A stretch of 64,000 nt of DNA. It comes from Pseudomonadota bacterium (GTDB taxonomy: Bacteria; Pseudomonadota; Alphaproteobacteria; Caulobacterales; Caulobacteraceae). A program made the translations under genes and the position numbers. The first letter of the stretch is position 1. Each line of letters begins with the position of its first letter. The stretch lies in NCBI GenBank assembly GCA_963205025.1, contig CAUJHO010000050.1, forward strand, positions 1-64,000. Direction: 5' to 3'. The notes under the pieces were generated by a model. That model worked only from the letters and a program-made list of their open reading frames with translations, ran no database searches and was not told the origin of the DNA. Below, in pieces: positions 57,650 to 64,000 of the stretch.

Positions 57650-57735
57650 CACAGGGTTCTGTGAGTGCCGGTCACTTGCCGGTTGCCAGCCGCACCGACG
57701 CGCGGCAGCTTGACCGTTTAGCCTTGGAGAGATTC

Positions 57736-58026
57736 ATGACCACGCCAGATCCGCTGCCCCCATCCGCCGACGCCGCCCCGACCAATGGGCTGGCCATCGG
57801 GTCGCTCGTCCTGGGCATTCTGTCCATCGTCACCTCGATCATTCCGTTCATCGGCCTGATCGCCTGGATCCTGGCACCGATCGGTCTGATCCTCGGCCTC
57901 ATGGCCCGCAAGAAGCCGGGCGGCCAGGGCCTGGCGATCGCCGGCATCGCGACCTCGGCCATCGGTCTTTTGCTGTGCATCCTCTGGGTGGTCGGCATCG
58001 GTGCCATGATGGCAGGCTATTCCTGA
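57736..58026 (+). CDS. DUF4190 domain membrane protein
   Basis: A 96-residue protein with two membrane segments joined by a short loop: NGLAIGSLVLGILSIVTSIIPF and APIGLILGLMARKKPGGQGLAIAGIATSAIGLLLCILWVV. This is the DUF4190 pattern (LGILSLV...GLAIAGI...). The role is unknown; such proteins are often envelope components. The ATG at 57736 follows GGAGAG. It is divergent from the aminotransferase-like gene and convergent with maiA. Confidence 0.78.
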   Translation: MTTPDPLPPSADAAPTNGLAIGSLVLGILSIVTSIIPFIGLIAWILAPIGLILGLMARKKPGGQGLAIAGIATSAIGLLLCILWVVGIGAMMAGYS

Positions 58027-58096
58027 TCTGATCCGCCTGACCTGACGCGCGGTTTCATCCCCGTCGGTCTGAACCGGATTAGACTGTTCCGGTCGT

Positions 58097-58122
58097 CGAT
58101 TTGCACCCGAGGGTGCAAATCG
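58097..58122. terminator. Strong hairpin in the DUF4190-maiA gap
   Basis: cgatttgcaccc / gggtgcaaatcg form a perfect 12-bp stem around GA. It lacks a T-run. It is followed by three GTGCAC hexamers at 58167, 58185 and 58202, spaced 18 and 17 bp. It could be a bidirectional terminator, a small RNA or a protein-binding cluster. Confidence 0.4.
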
Positions 58123-58228
58123 GGCCGGAGGCGGCCTATGTAAAATCAAGGGATTGGGCCGGATTGGTGCACTCATTGCAGTTAGTGCACCCTGTTTCAC
58201 AGTGCACTATTCGAGGCGGACGGATGCC

Positions 58229-58849
58229 TCAGTCGGCATCCGGCTGGGCATCGGGGTGCGCGGCCTGAAAGGCCGGGTGCGCCGCCGCGCGCGCCTCGAT
58301 CCCGGCGATGCGGGGCCAGGCCGAGACATCGACCTCGAAGCGCCGGGCCGAATAGATCTGCGGGACCAGGCAACAGTCTGCCAGGGTCGGGGTGTCGCCA
58401 AAGGCCCAGCCGTCGCCGTGCCGCGCGATCAGGGCCTCCAGCGCATCAAATCCCGGCCGGATCCAGCCGGCGGCCCAGTCATTGGCGTCGCCGTTCAGGG
58501 CCTTGACGGCCTTGAGCACCCTCAGATTGTTCAGCGGATGAATGTCGCAGGCGACCAGGGCCGCCATGGCGCGCACCTGGGCGCGTTCGCCCAGGCCGGT
58601 CGGCAGAAGCGGCGGCTCGGGGAAGCGCTCCTCCAGCCATTCGAGGATGGCCGGACTCTGGGTCAGGACCTGGCCATCGACCTCCAGCGCCGGCACCAGT
58701 CCTTGCGGATTGAGCGCCAGGAAGGCGTCCGAGTGCTGATCGCCGGTGCGAAGATCGACCCCGGCCTGGTCATAGGTCAGGCCCTTCAGATTGAGCGCGA
58801 TGCGGGTCCGGTACGAAGTGCCCGAGCGCCAGTAGCCGTGCAGGATCAT
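58229..58849 (-). CDS. Maleylacetoacetate/maleylpyruvate isomerase (zeta-class GST)
   Basis: A 206-residue glutathione S-transferase family protein. WRSGTSYRTRIALNLKGL has the zeta-class SSxCSxR-like GSH site, LNPQGLVPALEVDG and SPAILEWLEERF complete the thioredoxin-fold domain, and GWAFGDTPTLADCCLVPQ is the C-terminal helical motif. It isomerises maleylacetoacetate or maleylpyruvate. The fumarylpyruvate hydrolase-like gene 11 nt upstream suggests gentisate-type ring cleavage (nagL/nagK), but no dioxygenase is near; tyrosine degradation is the alternative. Confidence 0.85.
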   Translation of the reverse strand: MILHGYWRSGTSYRTRIALNLKGLTYDQAGVDLRTGDQHSDAFLALNPQGLVPALEVDGQVLTQSPAILEWLEERFPEPPLLPTGLGERAQVRAMAALVACDIHPLNNLRVLKAVKALNGDANDWAAGWIRPGFDALEALIARHGDGWAFGDTPTLADCCLVPQIYSARRFEVDVSAWPRIAGIEARAAAHPAFQAAHPDAQPDAD

Positions 58850-58860
58850 GTCGGTTCCGC

Positions 58861-59547
58861 CTAGACGATGGTGAATTCGAGCGGCACCAGACCGTCTATG
58901 CTGGCCCGGACGTGATCGCCGCGCGCCAGCGGCCCGACGCCTTCGGGTGTGCCCGTGAAGATCAGGTCGCCGGGAGCCAGCCGCCACAGGGTCGAGGCCT
59001 GGGCCACCACCTCAGCCGGGTTCCAGATCATGTCCGACAGCCGGCTGGACTGGCGCACCTCGCCATTGACCGCCAGCGAGATGTTGCCTGACGGATGCGA
59101 CGGGGCGTCCTCCAGGGTCAGGGCCCCGATCGGCGCCGAGAAGTCAAACCCCTTGGCGGCGTCCCAGGGCCGTCCCGCCGCCTTGGCCTCGGACTGAAGG
59201 TCGCGCCGCGTCAGATCCACCCCGACGGCCCAGCCGGCGATGAGGCGCGCCGCTGACAGCGGGTCCAGCTGGGCCCCGCCATGGCCGATCGCCACGACCA
59301 GTTCGACCTCGTGGTGCAGGTCCCGGGTCATGCCGGGGTAGGGCACCTCGCCGCCGCCAGGCACCAGGGCATCCGTCGGCTTGGAAAAGAAGAAGGGCGG
59401 CCGCCGCGTCGGATCCGCGCCCATTTCCCGGGCGTGGGCGGCATAGTTCTGGCCGACGCACAGGATCCGCCGGACGGGGAAGCGCGCCTCGGATCCGGCA
59501 ATGGCAAGGCTGACCCGTTCGGGCGGCGAAAAGATGTAGTCGGTCAT
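58861..59547 (-). CDS. Fumarylacetoacetate hydrolase family protein (fumarylpyruvate hydrolase-like)
   Basis: A 228-residue FAH-fold hydrolase, the short bacterial form. VRRILCVGQNYAAHAREMGADP, PPFFFSKPTDALVPGG, HHEVELVVAIG (the metal Glu residues) and FTGTPEGVGPL are the family marks. It cleaves C-C bonds of fumarylpyruvate or fumarylacetoacetate. The size fits fumarylpyruvate hydrolase (NagK type) rather than the 400-residue FAH. Paired with the isomerase at 58229. Confidence 0.85.
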   Translation of the reverse strand: MTDYIFSPPERVSLAIAGSEARFPVRRILCVGQNYAAHAREMGADPTRRPPFFFSKPTDALVPGGGEVPYPGMTRDLHHEVELVVAIGHGGAQLDPLSAARLIAGWAVGVDLTRRDLQSEAKAAGRPWDAAKGFDFSAPIGALTLEDAPSHPSGNISLAVNGEVRQSSRLSDMIWNPAEVVAQASTLWRLAPGDLIFTGTPEGVGPLARGDHVRASIDGLVPLEFTIV

Positions 59548-59582
59548 GCCTCGCCTCCAGCTCTGCGCGCGATTGCGGCCAA

Positions 59583-59607
59583 GGAACTCACGACAAGCTC
59601 TGGCGTT
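59583..59607 (+). promoter_or_regulatory. EcfG/SigT general stress promoter
   Basis: GGAAC (59583-59587), a 16-nt spacer and CGTT (59604-59607) match the alphaproteobacterial EcfG consensus GGAAC-N16/17-CGTT. It is 53 nt before the DUF883-like gene start. phyR, which activates EcfG, is at the end of the window. Confidence 0.75.
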
Positions 59608-59660
59608 AAGTTCGTAACTCGCTCATATGGCGGATATCAACGCTTTACCGGAGAGACACC

Positions 59661-60014
59661 ATGGCACGTCCAGCCAGCTCAAGTGCGCGTCAAGACGTCA
59701 AGAACGACCTGAAGGCCCTCAAGGAAGACCTGAAGGCTGTGTCGCGCGAAGAGGCCGAGCGCCTGCGTGAACTTGCGGCCAAGGCCGACGAGGCCGTGCG
59801 GGAACGTTCGGCCGAAATGAAATCGCGCGCCCAGCGCCTGTACGATCAGGGCCTGGAGAGCGGTCGCGAATATTACGACGATGCGTCAGAGCGTTTCGAC
59901 GAGTACCAGCGCTACCTGGTCGAGCGTGTCCAGGAGAAGCCCTTGGCGTCGACCGGCATCGCCCTCGGCGTCGGCGTCATCATCGGACTGCTGCTGGCCG
60001 GAAGCCGCCGTTGA
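59661..60014 (+). CDS. DUF883/ElaB-YqjD-like protein
   Basis: A 117-residue protein: a long amphipathic coiled-coil (DLKALKEDLKAVSREEAERLRELAAKADEAVRER) and a C-terminal membrane segment (GIALGVGVIIGLLLAG), the layout of ElaB/YqjD proteins that tether ribosomes to the inner membrane in stationary phase in E. coli. GGAGAG precedes the ATG at 59661. An exact EcfG promoter lies upstream, so it is probably stress-induced. The next gene overlaps by 1 nt (TGATG). Confidence 0.8.
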   Translation: MARPASSSARQDVKNDLKALKEDLKAVSREEAERLRELAAKADEAVRERSAEMKSRAQRLYDQGLESGREYYDDASERFDEYQRYLVERVQEKPLASTGIALGVGVIIGLLLAGSRR

Positions 60015-60409
60015 TGTTTGGCCGGGGTCTCATGACCAAGGCGGCCGGCCTGGCCGGCGTGGCGGCGTGCGTCCTGGTGGCGGTCATCGCCCTGGGCTAT
60101 GCCGTCTATGCCGCCCTGGCGATGGTTCTCGTCCCGGCGGGTGCTGCGGCGGTGACGGCCGCCATCTTTGCGGTCGCGGCCGGGGTCGGGGCCCTGGTCA
60201 TCGCCGGTCCGCGCGAGCCGGAACCCGTCGATGAACCGGCCGGAATTCAGGACCGGATCGTTACCCTGTTCAGCGAGCGCCCGATCCTCGGGACGGTGGC
60301 GGGGCTGGCGGCCGGCTTTATCTTCCTGAGAAACCCGGCCCTGGCGACCATGGTTGCCGCCATCATGAGCGACAAGCCGGCAACGCCGACGGGCCGCCGT
60401 CGGCGCTGA
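60014..60409 (+). CDS. Phage holin family/hypothetical membrane protein
   Basis: A 131-residue protein with two adjacent membrane segments (AACVLVAVIALGYAVYAAL and AAAVTAAIFAVAAGVGALVIA), an acidic loop, a further hydrophobic stretch (GTVAGLAAGFIFLRNPALATMVAAI) and a basic tail. Small membrane proteins paired with DUF883 genes in this way are often classed as phage-holin superfamily YqjE-like. It is translationally coupled to the gene before and closed by the terminator at 60444. Confidence 0.65.
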   Translation: MFGRGLMTKAAGLAGVAACVLVAVIALGYAVYAALAMVLVPAGAAAVTAAIFAVAAGVGALVIAGPREPEPVDEPAGIQDRIVTLFSERPILGTVAGLAAGFIFLRNPALATMVAAIMSDKPATPTGRRRR

Positions 60410-60443
60410 TCGCCCCGGCGTCGAGCTACAGAACCTTGAGAGA

Positions 60444-60473
60444 GGCCGCTGCCGTTCCGGCGGCGGTCTTTTG
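60444..60473 (+). terminator. Rho-independent terminator of the DUF883 operon
   Basis: A GC-rich hairpin (ggccgctgccg / cggcggcggtc with one G-T wobble) followed by ttttgtt. Confidence 0.75.
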
Positions 60474-60483
60474 TTCAGGCGGG

Positions 60484-61275
60484 TCAGACGGCCAGGCGAC
60501 GATCCAGACCCATCGTCCGTGACGGTTCAAAGCCGGATCCAGTCCAGGCCATGACCGTAACGGTCACGGACCGCGCATCCCAGGTCAGGACATTGAAGGA
60601 CGCCGGCGTTCCCCGTTCGCGCTCGGACAGGGTTCCGCAGCCGACGGCATAGCAGCGCCCGTCGTCGCCCGAGATCGGCAGGGCGAACGGCACATGGACG
60701 TGGCCGGTCATGATCAGATCAACCCCTGCCGCCGCCAGCAGATGCGCGGCATGCTCGCCGCGCTTGACCTCGCCGGTCATGGGCGCGCCGATCATTTCGA
60801 CCAGCGGATGGTGGCAGGCCAGGATCCTGAGACACGACGGATCGGTAGCCGACAGGGCCGCCGCCGCCCGCTCACATTGATCCAGGTCGATGACGCCTTT
60901 TGACCAATTCAGCCGCGCCTGCCAGCCGCGCGCGGTTGTCACCCCCCGGACCATGAAATCGCGGCCTGCGAACTGATGATCATGGGCCGGATGGCCGGTC
61001 GTCTGTTCGAACAGTCGCCACGGGTGAAACAGCCGGTCCGTCAGGCTCCAGTAGGGAACGTCGTGGTTGCCGACCGTCACGAAGATGGGCTCGGGCAGGG
61101 CCTTCAGCCAGCGCGCCGCCGCCTCGAACTCGCGCCGGAACCCCTGCTGGGTAATGTCGCCGGTGACCAGCACTAGGTCCGGCGGCTCGGCCTGGCAATA
61201 GGCCAGAGCGGCCGCGACCGCAGCCGTGTTCTCGATCCCGAAATGGACATCGGAAAACTGAACGATCCGCCCCAT
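60484..61275 (-). CDS. Calcineurin-like metallophosphoesterase
   Basis: A 263-residue metallophosphoesterase. The two-metal motifs are seen in order: FSDVHFG (DxH), VTGDITQQG (GD), VGNHDVP (GNHD), ACHHPLV (H) and TGHVHVP (GHxH). The substrate class is open (cAMP, nucleotides or lipids). It overlaps the upstream lipid-kinase gene by 1 nt (TGATG), so the two are translated together; a shared role in lipid turnover is an inference. Confidence 0.88.
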   Translation of the reverse strand: MGRIVQFSDVHFGIENTAAVAAALAYCQAEPPDLVLVTGDITQQGFRREFEAAARWLKALPEPIFVTVGNHDVPYWSLTDRLFHPWRLFEQTTGHPAHDHQFAGRDFMVRGVTTARGWQARLNWSKGVIDLDQCERAAAALSATDPSCLRILACHHPLVEMIGAPMTGEVKRGEHAAHLLAAAGVDLIMTGHVHVPFALPISGDDGRCYAVGCGTLSERERGTPASFNVLTWDARSVTVTVMAWTGSGFEPSRTMGLDRRLAV

Positions 61276-62192
61276 CAGGACGCGGCCTCGCCGGTGGGCG
61301 CGAGGGGAGCCAGGGCCCGGAAGGCGACGGGCAGAAACCGGATCTCTGCGTCGGTCGATAACCGCACCGTCTCACCGTCCAGCAACGCCGGGATCCTTGC
61401 CCGCGACCAGGCGTGGGCGCGCATGACCACCTGGGTCTTGACGCCGGGATCGTCGCGCCAGTCCGAAAACACGGCATTGGCTGCCAGCCGGAAGGCCTCG
61501 CGGGCGTCTCGGGTCGTCATCACGGCGGCCTCCAGTCCGTTGCTCTTGTTCATGGCCGTCGAAATCAGCGGTGAAATCAGCACCAGGGCCTCGGCGCGCT
61601 TCAGTTCGCCCCGGTCCAGACGATAGCGGACCCGGCCGGAAAAGGCCTTCTTCAAGGCCCAGCGGGCCTGGGCCAGACTGCGAACGATCTTCCATTCCCT
61701 GAGTGCCTCGCGTGCCGGGGCCCACAGGGCCGCCGGTCCCAGGATGGCGGCGCAATAGAAGGGCTCTCCGTCGACGACGCCGCCAGCGATGTCGCGGGCC
61801 TCGCCCTCGTCCAGAGCCAGGGCCAGGGCCTTGCGCCAGTCGGTCACACCATAGACGGCCTTGGGCAGCATGTTCATGGTCCCACCCGGCAGGGGAGCCA
61901 CCAGAGGGCCATCCGGGCCGGCACGCGATGCGACCGCCCGCACCGTGCCGTCACCGGCCAGGACGATCAGCAGATCCGGCTGGGCCGCAAAGGCGTCATC
62001 AAGCATGGCTTCGAACCGATGGCCGTCAAAGACCTGGATGCGGGCCGTGATGCCGCGGGCCTCCAGCTCTGCTTTCAGTTCGTCGGGCGAGCCCTCATTC
62101 ACGCTACCGGAACGTGGATTAACGATCACCTCGACCCTGTCGAGGCGCACACCGGTCCTGGGCGCGGAAGCGCCGGAGTTTCTTGACATCAT
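61275..62192 (-). CDS. Diacylglycerol kinase family (lipid kinase) protein
   Basis: A 305-residue DAGK catalytic-domain protein: VEVIVNPRSGSVNEG is the N-terminal nucleotide motif, VLAGDGTVRAVAS the GDGT motif and PLPGGTMNMLPKAVYG the GGTxN motif. Members phosphorylate diacylglycerol or related lipids in the inner membrane. Start ATG at 62192, with a second Met at 62189. It heads a two-gene unit with the metallophosphoesterase. Confidence 0.85.
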   Translation of the reverse strand: MMSRNSGASAPRTGVRLDRVEVIVNPRSGSVNEGSPDELKAELEARGITARIQVFDGHRFEAMLDDAFAAQPDLLIVLAGDGTVRAVASRAGPDGPLVAPLPGGTMNMLPKAVYGVTDWRKALALALDEGEARDIAGGVVDGEPFYCAAILGPAALWAPAREALREWKIVRSLAQARWALKKAFSGRVRYRLDRGELKRAEALVLISPLISTAMNKSNGLEAAVMTTRDAREAFRLAANAVFSDWRDDPGVKTQVVMRAHAWSRARIPALLDGETVRLSTDAEIRFLPVAFRALAPLAPTGEAAS

Positions 62193-62238
62193 GCCAGCCG
62201 AACGCCCCGCCAGGGCGGGGGTTCCGCCCGGTCAGACC

Positions 62239-62586
62239 TTAGTGGCCGTCGGCCTGTTGAGCGACCTCGTCGGTCGCTGCTTCGGCAGCGTCGCCCGCGG
62301 TTTCCGCCGCATCGCCGGCCGCTTCAGCGGCATCGCCTGCGGCCTCGACCGCATCGCCCGCCGTCGCGCCGGTGACCATGCCCCAGCCGGCACTGATCCA
62401 GCCGTCGATCCGGTCCCCGGCCGCGCCCACCGAGCGCTCGGCGATCGACAGGCCTGCCGTCAGCGCCCCGAACAGAGCCAGCAGGGTCACAATCAGCCCG
62501 ACAATGGGATTGGAGCCGCCGCTGCGGCGACCTCGCCGTTCCCAGACCGGGCCTGCGCCGCTCAGATTTTCGCCGTCATCGGCCAT
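62239..62586 (-). CDS. Small membrane protein with GDAAEAA repeats
   Basis: A 115-residue protein with one membrane segment (PIVGLIVTLLALFGALTAGLSI) followed by a C-terminal run of near-identical heptads, VEAAGDAAEAAGDAAETAG and on, rich in Ala, Gly, Asp and Glu, which would form an amphipathic helix. No family is recognised. GAGGGGG lies 8 nt before the ATG at 62586. It is divergent from the glycine-zipper lipoprotein gene. Confidence 0.62.
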   Translation of the reverse strand: MADDGENLSGAGPVWERRGRRSGGSNPIVGLIVTLLALFGALTAGLSIAERSVGAAGDRIDGWISAGWGMVTGATAGDAVEAAGDAAEAAGDAAETAGDAAEAATDEVAQQADGH

Positions 62587-62677
62587 GTTCAAATCCCCCT
62601 CACTCTGTCAACAATGGAGCGGCCAGGCTCGGACGCCGAGCCAAGGTTAACGCAACCTATGTTTATCGCATAGTCGC

Positions 62678-62702
62678 GGAACCTTGGCCGTAATCCAGCG
62701 TT
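62678..62702 (+). promoter_or_regulatory. EcfG/SigT general stress promoter
   Basis: GGAAC (62678-62682), a 16-nt spacer and CGTT (62699-62702) match the EcfG consensus exactly. It is 31 nt before the lipoprotein start at 62734. Confidence 0.75.
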
Positions 62703-62733
62703 CTCGCCTAGGGAGCGAAAGGGAGATCTCTCA

Positions 62734-63066
62734 ATGTCCAAAATCATGGCTATTGTCGCGGCCTCGGCCGCGCTTGTGGCGGCTGGCTGCACCACCACCG
62801 GCAACGTCGAGCGCAATGCGGCGGCCGGCGCTGCGATCGGGGCCGTGGCCGGAGCCATCATCGGCAACAACGTCGGTGACGGCAATGCCGGGCGCGGGGC
62901 CGCTATCGGTGCCGCCGTCGGCGGTGTCGCCGGAGCGGTGCGCGGATCCCAGCAGGACCGCGAGGCCAACAATCTGTCGCGCCGCTATGACAGCCGTTAT
63001 GGCCGCTACTACTACTGCTATCCCGAAGGCGATTGCTATTGGGACGACGGCACCCGTCGCTACTAG
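62734..63066 (+). CDS. Glycine-zipper lipoprotein
   Basis: A 110-residue predicted lipoprotein (lipobox AAGC near residue 19) with a glycine-zipper region AAAGAAIGAVAGAIIGNNVG followed by GRGAAIGAAVGGVAGAVRG, then a Tyr/Arg-rich tail (SRYGRYYYCYPEGDCYW). Such 2TM glycine-zipper proteins (YmgG/OsmB-like) sit in the outer membrane and are stress-induced in other bacteria. GGGAGA precedes the ATG. An exact EcfG promoter drives it and a hairpin terminator follows. Confidence 0.82.
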   Translation: MSKIMAIVAASAALVAAGCTTTGNVERNAAAGAAIGAVAGAIIGNNVGDGNAGRGAAIGAAVGGVAGAVRGSQQDREANNLSRRYDSRYGRYYYCYPEGDCYWDDGTRRY

Positions 63067-63090
63067 GCGTCGGATCGCGGACGATTGCGG

Positions 63091-63116
63091 GGCGGCTCAC
63101 CGAACGGTGGGCCGCC
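63091..63116 (+). terminator. Hairpin terminator after the glycine-zipper gene
   Basis: ggcggctcacc / ggtgggccgcc pair over 11 bp with one G-T wobble around gaac, followed by ttcgtccattt. Confidence 0.65.
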
Positions 63117-63152
63117 TTCGTCCATTTGAGATCACAATAACAGGGGAGACAC

Positions 63153-63599
63153 ATGCGGGTATGGATTTCTGCGGCGGCCGTTGCGGTCGTCGGTCTGGGG
63201 GGCTGTTCCAGCCTGGGTTTCGGGGACCGATCTGACCTGGTGGTCGATCCGACCCATTGCCGGGCTACGACCGTGCCGATCTATTTCGAGGAGGGGCAGG
63301 CGGGACTGAGCGACCCGGCGCGCATCCTGATTCGGGACGGAGCCGCAGCGCTGCGCGGCTGCGCCATCGACCGGGTGCGGCTGGTCGGGCTGGCCAGCGC
63401 CACTGGCGATGCCCAGGCCAATCTGAGGCTGTCGCAACGGCGCGCCGAGACGGTCGCCGGTGCCCTGGCCGAGGCGGGGTTGCAGGCTCCGCAGGTCGAG
63501 CTTGAGGCCGAGGGCGAGGCCGGAGCGCGCGCCGCCGGCGTCAGTGAACCGGTCCGCCGCCGCGTCGAGGTCATCATCGAGGCGCGACCGGCCGGCTGA
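63153..63599 (+). CDS. OmpA-family lipoprotein
   Basis: A 148-residue protein: signal peptide with the lipobox GGC near residue 18, then an OmpA C-terminal-like domain (VPIYFEEGQAGLSDPARILIRDGAAAL, VRLVGLASATGDAQANLRLSQRRAETV, RRRVEVIIE). It would bind peptidoglycan from a membrane anchor, in the Pal/YiaD manner, although the usual acidic contact residues are only partly kept. ATG at 63153 after GGGGAGA. It is convergent with phyR. Confidence 0.78.
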   Translation: MRVWISAAAVAVVGLGGCSSLGFGDRSDLVVDPTHCRATTVPIYFEEGQAGLSDPARILIRDGAAALRGCAIDRVRLVGLASATGDAQANLRLSQRRAETVAGALAEAGLQAPQVELEAEGEAGARAAGVSEPVRRRVEVIIEARPAG

Positions 63600-63736
63600 T
63601 CATCGGAGAGGAGTGCAGAGGCGGGCGACCGGCCGGAGCCGGCCTGGTGTCGGGGGGGCATCACCGCCTCCGCAGACCTGAAACGCAGACGCTGTCCTCG
63701 GGTTCCCTGCGGATCTGGAATTCGCCGGCTCGGCGA

Positions 63737-64000
63737 TCAGGCGGGCTGAGCCTGGCGTGTCGGGTGGAAGAACAGGGCCTGGCCGATGGCCGCCTTCACA
63801 TTGTCGGCCAGAAACGGCTTGGTGATCAGGAAGGTCGGTTCGGGCCGTTCGCCCGTCAGCAGGCGTTCGGGGAAGGCCGTGATGAAGATCACCGGCACAT
63901 CGTGGACCCTGAGGATGTCCTTGGCCGCATCAATGCCCGATGAGCCGTCGGCCAGCTGGATATCCGCCAGGATCAGGCCCGGGCGTCTGTCAGCCACGGC
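63737..64000 (-). CDS. phyR: General stress response regulator PhyR (C-terminal receiver, partial)
   Basis: The C-terminal receiver domain of PhyR, cut by the window end. PGLILADIQLADGSSGIDAAKDIL holds the phosphorylated aspartate (ADIQ), with VIFITAFPERLL (Thr/Tyr switch region) and FLITKPF (the receiver lysine). In full PhyR, a sigma-like domain precedes this one and, on phosphorylation, captures the anti-sigma factor NepR, freeing EcfG. The two EcfG promoters at 59583 and 62678 fit a local regulon. The N-terminus and the nepR/ecfG genes lie beyond 64000. Confidence 0.9.
   Translation of the reverse strand, partial: AVADRRPGLILADIQLADGSSGIDAAKDILRVHDVPVIFITAFPERLLTGERPEPTFLITKPFLADNVKAAIGQALFFHPTRQAQPA

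Overview
This is a GC-rich, gene-dense alphaproteobacterial chromosome segment. Gene content (PhyR-type general stress regulator, hslVU, fabBA, dnaN/recF/gyrB, sdhCDA, BrnTA, cobalamin-riboswitch TonB receptor) and protein sequences look like Caulobacteraceae, most like Brevundimonas. That assignment is an inference from similarity I recognise, not from a search. No rRNA, tRNA, CRISPR array, prophage or intact insertion sequence was seen. The only stretch over 300 bases without a gene (53493-53814) holds a terminator and a cobalamin riboswitch.

Layout. 1-6050: a PilZ protein, the unsaturated fatty acid pair fabA-fabB, an SH3 lipoprotein, an S9 peptidase gene broken by one extra G at its catalytic serine, and a 2-hydroxyacid dehydrogenase. 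6049-12840: dnaX-ybaB, a double M16 peptidase, a DUF350/serine protease pair, and a cold-shock gene whose leader can fold two ways around its ribosome binding site. 13081-21923: the replication block dnaN ... recF, gyrB, with small accessory genes and a ParDE module between recF and gyrB. 21943-30600: hslVU, a ThiF/MoeB-like E1, an intact S9 peptidase, a uracil-catabolism operon (urc1-urc4-upp) and, divergent from it, recR. 30604-36461: a nested inverted-repeat element, a predicted Tat-exported lipoprotein MsrB overlapping a DipZ electron-relay protein, rmuC, a thioesterase, a BrnTA module and an Fe-S scaffold-like protein. 36521-46686: yidD-thrS, a glycosyltransferase, creD, sdhCDA without sdhB, and tryptophan dioxygenase separated from a class V PLP enzyme by an RHH/RelE module. 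46761-57561: an overlapping ftsE-ftsX-ydcF-plsC operon, a zinc-ribbon protein with a phosphoribosyltransferase, an OPT transporter, riboswitch-btuB, and an aldo/keto reductase with a degenerate class III aminotransferase. 57736-64000: fumarylpyruvate hydrolase/maleylpyruvate isomerase, envelope stress genes, a metallophosphoesterase/lipid kinase pair, and the start of phyR running off the window.

Points worth most attention: (1) two exact matches to the EcfG/SigT general-stress promoter (GGAAC-N16-CGTT) upstream of small envelope genes close to phyR; (2) the cold-shock mRNA leader, where one anti-Shine-Dalgarno arm can pair either with a decoy copy or with the real site; (3) a Tat-lipoprotein MsrB translationally coupled to DipZ; (4) the URC pyrimidine operon; (5) sdhCDA with a composite inverted repeat where sdhB would be expected; (6) three different toxin-antitoxin modules, two with visible candidate operators; and (7) two copies of a 43-bp dispersed repeat.
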